Below are positions 16,048 to 23,898 of a stretch of DNA of 33,848 nucleotides, piece after piece. The first letter of the stretch is position 1. Every line of letters starts with the position of its first letter. The notes under the pieces are model-generated. The model saw nothing but the letters and a program-made list of their open reading frames with translations. It searched no databases and was not told the DNA's origin. The stretch comes from CAJXZP01 sp963974475 (lineage in GTDB: Bacteria; Bacteroidota; Bacteroidia; Flavobacteriales_G; Salibacteraceae): the NCBI GenBank assembly GCA_963974475.1, contig CAXBCR010000032.1, positions 1 through 33,848 on the forward strand, written 5' to 3'. Position numbers and translations under genes: made by a program.

Positions 16048-18141
16048 TTATTTGTTAATGGAGCTGTTATCAAATTGTAACAATGACTCAAAATCATGAA
16101 TTACGAATCCAGCAACTTTCATAGACGTATTCAGCTCAATGGCTTTATTTTCTAATTCTAGTCTATTGTTAAAGTCGTTCGTTCGTAAAGCGATATATGT
16201 TTTTTCCGTTGGGTAAATACTTGTTTTACGAATAATATAGTCTGTTTTGACATTTTCATAGCACATAAAATATACCCGATCCACAACATCAAATATTTTG
16301 CGTATATCTGCTTCTGGATAATGTGTTGGAATACTTACTCCCAAAGCAATGTTGTGCGCTTGGCAATAAGTGGAGGCTTCCGCTAATAATGCGTGGTATT
16401 TAGTAAGATACGAGGATTTGTTTTCATGCCAATCCTTATTCGTATGCGGCTCTACATCCAAGTGCAAAGCAGAAATCTTACTCCAATCAATGCCTTTACC
16501 TAAGGTGTTCATATAGTCAGTAAATCCTCCATTTATCAATGTGTTTTTACCAATCATTAATTCCACTTCCACGTTTTTTTCGTTAAGCACATCTATAAGC
16601 GTATTCAACTTAGTTCTTGCTTCTGGATTTTGGTTCAAGCTAACGGTTACTCGGTTAAATGGATTTAATTCTATGTAATGAGAAATAACTTTGCTGTCAT
16701 ACTTTTTCAGGCTACTACTCCAAATATAGATACTGTTTTTATGATTGAGTGCGATTTCTTGTTTAACATCATTGTTCATGGTGATTGGTTTAACCAAATG
16801 ATTGGCTTCACTGTAGGGCAAGTCGGTATAAATATTTAAAATTTTAAGATACATCTGTTGCTTAAGGTCAATAAGTTCAATATCTATTTTCATAATATTA
16901 TCCAAAGTAGTAAGTGCTGAAATAGGATTGAATGTTAGTGGTGAAATATCACGTCTCACCTGTTCTTTTCGTAATAACTCTTGATACATTCTACGCTTGT
17001 GATAAAGGCTAGAAAATTGTTTTAGCTTATACCGAAACTCATAAAACTGACTTAAAATATCTTCTTGAATTTCGGTGTTTTTGGTCGATGGATTTAATAG
17101 GGCTTGGGTCTTAGCTTCTCTTAAATTTGATTTGTTGCCACCATTAAAGTTTAATGGTGCAGCTAAAGTTACTCCTACGGAAACATAACTTCGGTAATCT
17201 GGGTTAGTTGAAACCAAATCGAAAAAATTGTAGGCTACGTATGGTCTAAGTCTGAAATCATGAACTGCTTTATCTTGCAATTCTAAGTTCTCAATCATTA
17301 GTTGAGTGATTGAGTCAGGCTCTACCATCGACATTAATTTATACGAATACGAATAATCAATATCGAGCAAAGGGTAGTCGGTTTGAGTTTCTGCTTGCAC
17401 CGATAATTCGGATGAAAGTTGCTCATTATACGACTCATAAATTTGGAGCATACTCGTTACTTCTGCATGACTAGAAATAGTGGTAATCAAATCTTCTTGG
17501 GACACATATTTAAGGTGATTTAGTTTCGATGCAATGTCTACACGCGTGGCAGCTAGGGCTTCGCGTGTTTTTAAAACTTCAATTTTTTTGAGGTTAAACT
17601 GATAGATAATATTGTGCCATTTTAAGTACCGTTGCAATTGCTTTTGGTCTTGTGGCGCTTGACTTCGACTAATTTCTAGCTCGTTATATTTTACTTGGGC
17701 TTTGTTTCGATTTGAGAAATAGCCGTTTTTCAACACATCCATTCCTACTCCAACGCGTAGTTTTTGGTCGTAAAAAAGGTTGTCGTTATAACCAATTCCT
17801 GGATCCAAGTTATAAGCGTAAGCAGCGGTAACACCCAATCCAATATTTCCTTTCAACACATTTGCTTCCTCCAATAAAATGCGTTGATCCATACTCAATT
17901 CTTCATTACTGCTATTCTCATTAGGCACACCTTGAATGGTAGAAGGGGTGTTAGCAATTAGATTTACACCCGAAGCAGAATCACCCTGGGTATGAGAAAT
18001 CGAGTAATTACTATAAGCCGAATCCCATGTATCATACAAGGTTTGAATGTAGGAGGAAACTTCTTGGGTAGAACTATTCTGAGAAAATAGGTTGTGACTC
18101 AATAATTGTAATAGAAAGAATAGTGTGGTGTATTTTCTCAT
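16048..18141 (-). CDS. TolC-like outer membrane channel fused to a TIM-barrel-like (GH18-like) domain
   Basis: A signal peptide (MRKYTTLFFLLQLLSHNLFSQ) precedes about 430 residues with the long alpha-helical, coiled-coil repeats and short beta segments of TolC-family efflux proteins (for example SYVSVGVTLAAPLNFNGGNKSNLREAK). From about 469 to 697 a second domain begins NSIYIWSSSLKKYDSKV and shows alternating strands and helices: ALHLDVEPHT with D562-x-E564-x-H566, then LGVSIPTHYP, VYFMCYENV (623-631) and a final AGFVIHDFESL. The LDVEP and YFMCYE strands resemble strands 4 and 6 of GH18-type barrels, but the DxxDxDxE motif is absent. TolC proteins are normally 420-500 aa; this has 697. It sits 10 nt after the LytTR regulator gene and 21 nt before the adaptor gene. 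A role in polymer export and trimming is inferred. Confidence 0.8.
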   Translation of the reverse strand: MRKYTTLFFLLQLLSHNLFSQNSSTQEVSSYIQTLYDTWDSAYSNYSISHTQGDSASGVNLIANTPSTIQGVPNENSSNEELSMDQRILLEEANVLKGNIGLGVTAAYAYNLDPGIGYNDNLFYDQKLRVGVGMDVLKNGYFSNRNKAQVKYNELEISRSQAPQDQKQLQRYLKWHNIIYQFNLKKIEVLKTREALAATRVDIASKLNHLKYVSQEDLITTISSHAEVTSMLQIYESYNEQLSSELSVQAETQTDYPLLDIDYSYSYKLMSMVEPDSITQLMIENLELQDKAVHDFRLRPYVAYNFFDLVSTNPDYRSYVSVGVTLAAPLNFNGGNKSNLREAKTQALLNPSTKNTEIQEDILSQFYEFRYKLKQFSSLYHKRRMYQELLRKEQVRRDISPLTFNPISALTTLDNIMKIDIELIDLKQQMYLKILNIYTDLPYSEANHLVKPITMNNDVKQEIALNHKNSIYIWSSSLKKYDSKVISHYIELNPFNRVTVSLNQNPEARTKLNTLIDVLNEKNVEVELMIGKNTLINGGFTDYMNTLGKGIDWSKISALHLDVEPHTNKDWHENKSSYLTKYHALLAEASTYCQAHNIALGVSIPTHYPEADIRKIFDVVDRVYFMCYENVKTDYIIRKTSIYPTEKTYIALRTNDFNNRLELENKAIELNTSMKVAGFVIHDFESLLQFDNSSINK

Positions 18142-18151
18142 GGTCTAGCGG

Positions 18152-18931
18152 TTACCTTACGACTGTTGAAATAACATGTTCTTTAAAATTAGCAGATAAA
18201 GGCGTGGATTTGCCTCCGTTTAGGCAAACTTCTCCATCTCCAACACTTTCAATTTTATGAATATTTACGATATAAGAACGATGAACTTGAATGAACATGG
18301 TTTCGGGTAATAAATCGGAAAAGTTCTTTAAAGTACTTCGAACTAGGTGTTTTTTATTTTCTAGAAAAACCTCTACGTAATTACTATCAGATTTAACGTA
18401 AATAATATCCGCAAGTTTGATTTTATAAAAAATCTTATCCACTTTTAAATAAATGGTTTGATTATTTCCCACTGATACATCGGACGAACTTGTTGGAGTA
18501 GGTGCTTCCTCTTCCTGCACTTGTAACCTCTCATTAGGTTTTTCTTTGTTGGCATGGTTGAAATTATTCAACGCTACTTCAATCGCTGTATAAATGTCTA
18601 CTTCATTAAATGGTTTTAATAAATAGCCATTTGGTTGTGTTTTTACCGCAGTATTTATGGTGGCTTTATCGCCATAAGCGGTTAAGAAGATAAATGGAAT
18701 TCCTAATTGAGCTCTTACTTGTTTTGCAAGCCAAATGCCGTCTTTTTCGCCCGCCAAATTAATGTCTAAAAGAGCTAAATCAACATCCATTTTTTGCAAA
18801 TCCTCCCAAGCTTGTTCCGCAGAATCCGCCATTCCAACTACGGTATAACCTATTTCCTCTACGTTGTTTTTTAAAACTGCTTGAGTAATATATTCATCTT
18901 CAACAATATATATTTTTATTTTATAGCTCAT
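18152..18931 (-). CDS. LytTR-family response regulator
   Basis: The receiver domain (1 to about 120) has the acidic pair E11-D12, phospho-acceptor Asp56 in LALLDINL, FIFLTAYGD and the Lys of GYLLKPF. An acidic, Thr/Ser-rich linker (about 130-155) leads to a LytTR DNA-binding domain (about 160-259: DIIYVKSDSNYVEVFLENK, MFIQVHRSYIVNI). It binds direct repeats in promoters in other family members. Its start codon overlaps the stop of the upstream histidine kinase gene by 4 nt (ATGA), which marks it as the partner. It would most simply control its own operon of polysaccharide genes, but no LytTR site was identified. Confidence 0.94.
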   Translation of the reverse strand: MSYKIKIYIVEDEYITQAVLKNNVEEIGYTVVGMADSAEQAWEDLQKMDVDLALLDINLAGEKDGIWLAKQVRAQLGIPFIFLTAYGDKATINTAVKTQPNGYLLKPFNEVDIYTAIEVALNNFNHANKEKPNERLQVQEEEAPTPTSSSDVSVGNNQTIYLKVDKIFYKIKLADIIYVKSDSNYVEVFLENKKHLVRSTLKNFSDLLPETMFIQVHRSYIVNIHKIESVGDGEVCLNGGKSTPLSANFKEHVISTVVR

Positions 18932-20916
18932 TCTACTTGGTTTTGAATGCTAAATTTAATAGAAAATTCTGCACCTCCATCATTTTTATAAGTGAAATTA
19001 CTTTTCATTTGCTTGGTAAGCATAGATACTAACTGAAGCCCAAGAGATGACGCGGAATTAATATCAATTCCATCCGGTAGACCTATTCCATCATCTTTAA
19101 CAATTAGGTTAAATTCATTTTTAGAATCATGTTTCAACCAAATAACAATATTACCATTTTGACCCTCTGGATAGGCATGTTTAAAAGCATTTGAAAGTAG
19201 TTCATTGACAATTAAGCCTAATGGAATAGCCGTTTCCACATCAAATTTAATTTCCTCTATAAGTACATCTACCTTAATATGGTTGGTATCAACCATATAG
19301 GTGCTAGCTATTTGGTGGGTAAGTTTTTCTAAATATCCTTTAAATGGAATGTATCGAATATCTTCATTTTGATACAACATTTGGTGAATCAAAGCCATCG
19401 ATTGGATTCTATTTTGACTTTGCTGCATGATATCTTTAAACTCCTTATTCTTACTATGTACGGATTGAAGTTTTAAGATTCCGGAAATAATTTGCAGGTT
19501 GTTTTTTACCCGGTGGTGAATTTCTTTCAGTAAATACTCTTTTTCTTCTAATGATTTTTCAACCAATTTAGTTTTGTGTTCGTAATCAATAATTAGATTT
19601 TGAAGTTTCGTTTTCTGAGAAGTCTTTTTCTGTAATAAGAATAAAACGAGTAAAAATAAAATGGCTAAAAATCCCGAAGCACCTATAATCCACTCGAGTG
19701 TTAGTTTACTGTTTTGGGCATTCAATTTTTCTTTATGTACCTGAAGAAGTGCCTTTTGCATTATCTGTTCCTTGTGCTTAAGTTCTACGGAAACAGCTAA
19801 TTGAGCTGATTTTTCGATGCTTCTATTAGAGGCAATAGAATCTGTTAAGTAAATGTATTTTTTAGCATAATAATAAGCCGAATCAAATTGAGAAAGGGAA
19901 CTAAATGCTTGACTCAAATATAGAGTGTTCGTATAATATAAATCCGGAGCGTCATTTGGCGAAATAAGGTCTCTAACTCCTTGTAAATGACGAAGCGCAT
20001 TATCAATTTCACCCGTTTTAAATTCACAATAGGCTAGGATGTTTAAGTCTTTGGTGGAGTTTATAAAATCTTTGGCACGTAAACTCGCCACATAATCTTC
20101 TTTTAATAGCGGGATAGCTTCCTCGTATTTATGTTGTTGAATAAAGGCTTCTGCAATGTTTCCTTTTATTAATCCAAGGAAGTAATCTTTGTTTTCAAAA
20201 TTAGAACTTTCTACAATGTTTCGAGCAATATTATAATAGTGCAATGCGCTATCTGGTTGAAGGTTGGCCTTAAAATAACGCGCTAAATCAAATAAATCAA
20301 CAGCGTATTGGTAAGGTTTAGCTTTGGACAGGTTTTCTCCTCTTGCCTGTTTTTGTCGAAATACACGAATGGCATCATTATACATACCAAGATTGAAATA
20401 TAACCCATCTAATGAAGAAATATTTGTAGCTAGAGTGGCGTATTCTTTTGGGTTTTTATTAATGAGGTATTCCAAAGTTCCTACATATTGCACCGCAGAG
20501 TTGAACGCTTTTATTTCTGTAAAAGAAATGGTGATGTCATTGTATAGCATTAAACTATCTGAATACGTTAAATTGGGAATGTTTTCCAATGCACTTTGCA
20601 ATGTAGGGATTGCCTTTATGTACTTTTCAGAGCCGAAATAAATAAGTCCTAAATTGAAATTTACATTTGCTAAAACATAAGGGTTTTCCTCATTAATGGC
20701 ATTAATTTTATACTCTTGTAGCCTTGATTCATAGGTGTATAAAGAATCGGGAGTGGTCTTTAATATTTCATTCCTATAGGATAATAATTGAGCAATAACC
20801 TCCTGCTCATTTGTTGGGTCATTAACAAAATCTTGTGCACTTACAGATGGACTAAAAAGTATGAGCCCAAAGAGCAAAACCAAAAAACAGAAAAATTGAG
20901 AAATTATTTTTTGCAT
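18928..20916 (-). CDS. TPR-containing sensor histidine kinase (HisKA_2 type)
   Basis: A signal peptide (1 to about 28) precedes a periplasmic sensor region of helical TPR repeats (about 80-390), one membrane span (about 408-428), a short coiled coil, and a HisKA_2 phosphotransfer segment with LLKEIHHRVKNNLQIISG and His467 as the likely phospho-site. The C-terminus is a HATPase domain with the N box (IVNELLSNAFKHAYPE) and DDGIGLP. These TPR kinases are common in Bacteroidota, and the signal they sense is usually unknown. It overlaps the LytTR regulator by 4 nt and heads the six-gene block. No clear TAnnTTTG box lies upstream, so the operon promoter is unassigned. Confidence 0.93.
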   Translation of the reverse strand: MQKIISQFFCFLVLLFGLILFSPSVSAQDFVNDPTNEQEVIAQLLSYRNEILKTTPDSLYTYESRLQEYKINAINEENPYVLANVNFNLGLIYFGSEKYIKAIPTLQSALENIPNLTYSDSLMLYNDITISFTEIKAFNSAVQYVGTLEYLINKNPKEYATLATNISSLDGLYFNLGMYNDAIRVFRQKQARGENLSKAKPYQYAVDLFDLARYFKANLQPDSALHYYNIARNIVESSNFENKDYFLGLIKGNIAEAFIQQHKYEEAIPLLKEDYVASLRAKDFINSTKDLNILAYCEFKTGEIDNALRHLQGVRDLISPNDAPDLYYTNTLYLSQAFSSLSQFDSAYYYAKKYIYLTDSIASNRSIEKSAQLAVSVELKHKEQIMQKALLQVHKEKLNAQNSKLTLEWIIGASGFLAILFLLVLFLLQKKTSQKTKLQNLIIDYEHKTKLVEKSLEEKEYLLKEIHHRVKNNLQIISGILKLQSVHSKNKEFKDIMQQSQNRIQSMALIHQMLYQNEDIRYIPFKGYLEKLTHQIASTYMVDTNHIKVDVLIEEIKFDVETAIPLGLIVNELLSNAFKHAYPEGQNGNIVIWLKHDSKNEFNLIVKDDGIGLPDGIDINSASSLGLQLVSMLTKQMKSNFTYKNDGGAEFSIKFSIQNQVE

Positions 20917-21252
20917 AAAACAAATGGAGGAAACCGTAATGGTGGTATTTTTTTAATCGTAATAATTTTCAAATTAACACTTTGAAATTGACATTTTGCC
21001 AAACTTGTGATGTAATGGTTTATGGAAGTGACGAAATGAAAAATCAAGCTATGATTGACATTATAATGAAAAAAGATTGCTTCAATTTTGCAAATCTTGG
21101 ATAAGGTTTCGTAGATTGCATTGGGTCCGTTGTTTACTAATTGAGATGAATTATTGGTCTGTTAAGGTAAAAGGAAGCGTGATAATTTATAGTTAAAAAT
21201 TATCACGCTGCTTTGGAATCGTTTAAAGATTCCGGTTCAGGGGTCTGAAAAT
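20917..21252. other. intergenic region between two minus-strand operons
   Basis: About 336 bases without a credible gene. It must contain the promoter of the kinase-led operon near 20917-20990, though I see no perfect -7 box. It also holds a strong hairpin at 21176-21209, the probable terminator of the upstream gene. The remainder shows nothing. Confidence 0.5.
21176..21209 (-). terminator. intrinsic terminator-like hairpin
   Basis: A perfect 13-bp stem (AGCGTGATAATTT at 21176-21188 with AAATTATCACGCT at 21197-21209) has an 8-nt loop. On the minus strand it is followed by TCCTTTTACC, a modest T-rich tail. It ends the 22245-21253 gene's transcript. The stem is mostly AT apart from the GC-rich base, and the tail is short. 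Confidence 0.65.
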
Positions 21253-22245
21253 TTATTGACGTTGGGCTGCGTATAAAGCAAACGTTTCGTCTAAATATTT
21301 TTGAAGTACTTCAAGTACGGCCTGTTTGTACAATTCCGGATTTACTGTTATTTCAACGGTTCCAATACTGTTTTCAGCAGAAAGGAATCTTCCCTTGGAG
21401 AATTTTGGTATGCAACCGCTACAGTTTTCTATGTTGGTAGCAAATTGTATATCCGAGCTAATTTCCGATGGATGCATATCTAATTGGAGATTGTTCATTT
21501 TTCCTTTAGGAGACAACGTGTAACTAAAGGTGTTGTCTTCAATGAAGTTTAATCCTTGGTCTGGATAGGTGTAGCCGGCAATATATACAACGGGAACAAC
21601 AGAAGATTTTCCTTGCGTATAGATAGTAGGTTGTTGAAATATGGTGCCTTTATCTGAGGTAGTAGAAATATCAATTCCAATAGCTGCAAATTCAACGGTG
21701 ACCTGTGAGTTGAATAAAAGCGTATTTAACTCTTTGACCACTTTAGAAACAGGACCGAAAGGAGTATTCCCCCAACGAATAAATGGATGGTTGTCATAGT
21801 TTACGACAGTCGCAACTCCCCAAGATTTTTTTAATTGGAAGTCTTCTCGCTTTTCCTTTTCTACCAACTTCGCATAGTTTTTAGTCGCCTCAATATTCGC
21901 ATAAGGCACTACATTCATACCTAAGGCTTTAAACTTAGCCACAATCATGTTGTGATAGGTATTAGCAATTTCTTTTAGCAAATCTGCTTCAACTCCTTTT
22001 ATGGTGGCATAGGCGCCAAATTTGGTGGAGCCTCCAGCATCCTTCCAGGAAGAGCTTTCTGATTGGTGACTGGCAAGTTTAAACCGGACATTACTTCCAA
22101 GAATAGCAACGTTTTCTGCTTTTTTTAATGCTCCATTATCGTACTCAGAATATTTTTTCGAAAGCTTTTTGAGTGCTTTTTTGTCTTGTGAATTTGCGCT
22201 AAAGGCAATAAATAAAAGCGCAATTATCAATGTGTAGTTTTTCAT
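21253..22245 (-). CDS. exported protein of unknown function, 330 aa
   Basis: I do not recognise a family. A clear signal peptide (MKNYTLIIALLFIAFSANSQ) precedes a Lys-rich segment and a mixed alpha/beta body. Notable stretches are VAILGSNVRFKLASHQ, 'G-V-A-T-V-V-N-Y-D-N', and a CxxC in NCSGCIPKF near residue 280. An in-frame ATG at 22302 would overlap the preceding gene and add a hydrophilic leader, so 22245 is chosen for the signal peptide. It lies 28 nt downstream of another envelope protein gene and probably shares its transcript. Periplasmic or outer-membrane localisation is inferred. Confidence 0.8.
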   Translation of the reverse strand: MKNYTLIIALLFIAFSANSQDKKALKKLSKKYSEYDNGALKKAENVAILGSNVRFKLASHQSESSSWKDAGGSTKFGAYATIKGVEADLLKEIANTYHNMIVAKFKALGMNVVPYANIEATKNYAKLVEKEKREDFQLKKSWGVATVVNYDNHPFIRWGNTPFGPVSKVVKELNTLLFNSQVTVEFAAIGIDISTTSDKGTIFQQPTIYTQGKSSVVPVVYIAGYTYPDQGLNFIEDNTFSYTLSPKGKMNNLQLDMHPSEISSDIQFATNIENCSGCIPKFSKGRFLSAENSIGTVEITVNPELYKQAVLEVLQKYLDETFALYAAQRQ

Positions 22246-22273
22246 GTTGCTTGTTTTTGTGTGTTTTATTTTC

Positions 22274-23065
22274 TTAAAATTTCCAACCGATACGTAAATC
22301 ATTTCGCGAAAACTTGTTGGCGTTAATTCCTCTGTCTATGGCCATTGTTCTGTTAAATGAAATGAAAAAACCGGAATCGTGGTTTGCGGTAATGTCTACA
22401 TACAAAAAATGAGGCGAAGGATATCCTTCTATTTTGTTGATGGCATCTTCATACTCCTTTTCTCTAATGGGTGGTCGCCAATAGGAAAAAGAATAATTGG
22501 AGGTGACCGAGAATAAGAGTGACTTATATACAGCATCTAAGTACAACGTTGGGCCAATTGCCCAGTACCAACCTGTGGGTTCTTGATAGTTAACGGCCAA
22601 TTGTTGTCCGGCAGCATTAATGTTTCCGGTTGAATCCCAATCTGGAATCTCAATTAGGTAATCGGCAAAATGAGCCCCAACTCCAATATTAAAATATTCG
22701 GTGTTATACACGTTTGTCCCTGCATTTGTCCACCAGAGCCCGGTTAACATAGGCACTTTTCCACGGTCTAAATAATCGGTTCTCCATAAAGAGTATATCT
22801 CTGGAAAGATATCAGTGGTCCATTTAAAATCCATTCCCCATCTAAACCCCCATTGGTCAAAATTGTAATGAGTCAAGCTAACACCTGGAGCCAAATAGGG
22901 ACCGTACTTTTGTCCGTCTTTGTATGCTAAAGATGGGTTTTTCAGGGTAACCACATTTAAGCTAAATTCTATTAATGTTTCATCTGAATTTAAATAATTA
23001 TCTAATTGCGCTTGGGCTGAAAACGAAATAATAATGAATAGAAGTGTAGAATATAATCCTTTCAT
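22274..23065 (-). CDS. outer-membrane protein-like, unknown function
   Basis: This 263-aa protein has a signal peptide (MKGLYSTLLFIIISFSAQAQ) and many aromatic, amphipathic strands (WGFRWGMDFKW, YLDAVYKSLLFSVTSNYSFSYW). It ends in Phe within an LRIGWKF strand. A C-terminal aromatic residue is typical of beta-barrel outer membrane proteins, so a small barrel is likely. No specific family is recognised. It precedes the unknown exported protein by 28 nt, forming a two-gene unit. A two-component pair lies upstream, but regulation by it is only a positional guess. Confidence 0.78.
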   Translation of the reverse strand: MKGLYSTLLFIIISFSAQAQLDNYLNSDETLIEFSLNVVTLKNPSLAYKDGQKYGPYLAPGVSLTHYNFDQWGFRWGMDFKWTTDIFPEIYSLWRTDYLDRGKVPMLTGLWWTNAGTNVYNTEYFNIGVGAHFADYLIEIPDWDSTGNINAAGQQLAVNYQEPTGWYWAIGPTLYLDAVYKSLLFSVTSNYSFSYWRPPIREKEYEDAINKIEGYPSPHFLYVDITANHDSGFFISFNRTMAIDRGINANKFSRNDLRIGWKF

Positions 23066-23205
23066 AACCGATGTATTGTTAGTTACAAAAGTTCAATAAT
23101 GTCCGTGTCTGTTCAATAGGGCAGATGTACCAAATTTGGAGTTTGAAGTCCGAAAACCGAAGTTTGGAGGTGGGAAATCGAAGGTTTAGGATAAGCGGTT
23201 TGTGC

Positions 23206-23847
23206 TTATACCAGATTGAACTTATAGGCTAATTGTTGCGCTTCCGACTTGTTGTTAACTTCTAATTTTTTGTAGATATTTTCAATGTGTCGTCTTACGG
23301 TGTTTGGACTTATGATGAGGTTGCTTGCTATTTGATTGTAGTTTAATCCCTTGCATAAATGCTTAAGCACTTGCGACTCACGGTCAGATAATCCGAAATC
23401 TTTGGATTCGGTTTCTATTACGTTTGGGTTTTGAATAATCTTCATTGCTTTACGCGTCACCGAGGGGGACATAGGTGCACCGCCATCTAAAATTTCTAGG
23501 ATACTATCGTATATATCCTGTGGCGAACTTTCTTTTACCAAATACCCGATGGCTCCAGCCTTAATAGCTTCGTAAATTGATTGTTCGGTGTCTAGCACCG
23601 TAAGCATAATTACTTTTATGTGAGGGTATAGTTTGGCTACCTGTTGCGTGGCCAAAATGCCGTCCATGTTTGGCATTTGGATATCCATTAAAATCACATC
23701 AATATTCGAATCTGAGTTCAAGGTGTGTAGTAATTCCTCTCCATCTAAGGCATGGAATTTCACCTTGAATTCATCAAATAGACCGAGCTTATTAACAAGT
23801 GAATGCGCTAAAAAGTTGTTGTCTTCGGCTAATGCAATTTTTATCAT
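23206..23847 (-). CDS. NarL/FixJ-family response regulator
   Basis: Receiver domain (1 to about 120) with E8-D9, phospho-acceptor Asp55 in VILMDIQMPNMDG, VIMLTVLD and the Lys of YLVKESS. A LuxR-type helix-turn-helix (about 150-213: LSDRESQVLKHLCKGLNYNQ, then IASNLIISPNTVRRHIENIY) completes it. The 213-aa length is normal. It lies 51 nt downstream of the Reg_prop/Y_Y_Y sensor kinase gene and is very probably its partner, since HisKA_3 kinases of this type pair with NarL regulators. Target genes are unknown. Confidence 0.94.
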   Translation of the reverse strand: MIKIALAEDNNFLAHSLVNKLGLFDEFKVKFHALDGEELLHTLNSDSNIDVILMDIQMPNMDGILATQQVAKLYPHIKVIMLTVLDTEQSIYEAIKAGAIGYLVKESSPQDIYDSILEILDGGAPMSPSVTRKAMKIIQNPNVIETESKDFGLSDRESQVLKHLCKGLNYNQIASNLIISPNTVRRHIENIYKKLEVNNKSEAQQLAYKFNLV

Positions 23848-23898
23848 GATACAAAAGTTGGTCGAAGATACAGATTTTTCAATAGGGCATTTTGCCTA

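Noticed and set aside
16048..18141. Active chitinase (GH18) call for the C-terminal domain of the TolC-like protein
   Set aside because: The DxxDxDxE motif is missing and only two strands look similar, so an enzyme name would overstate the evidence.
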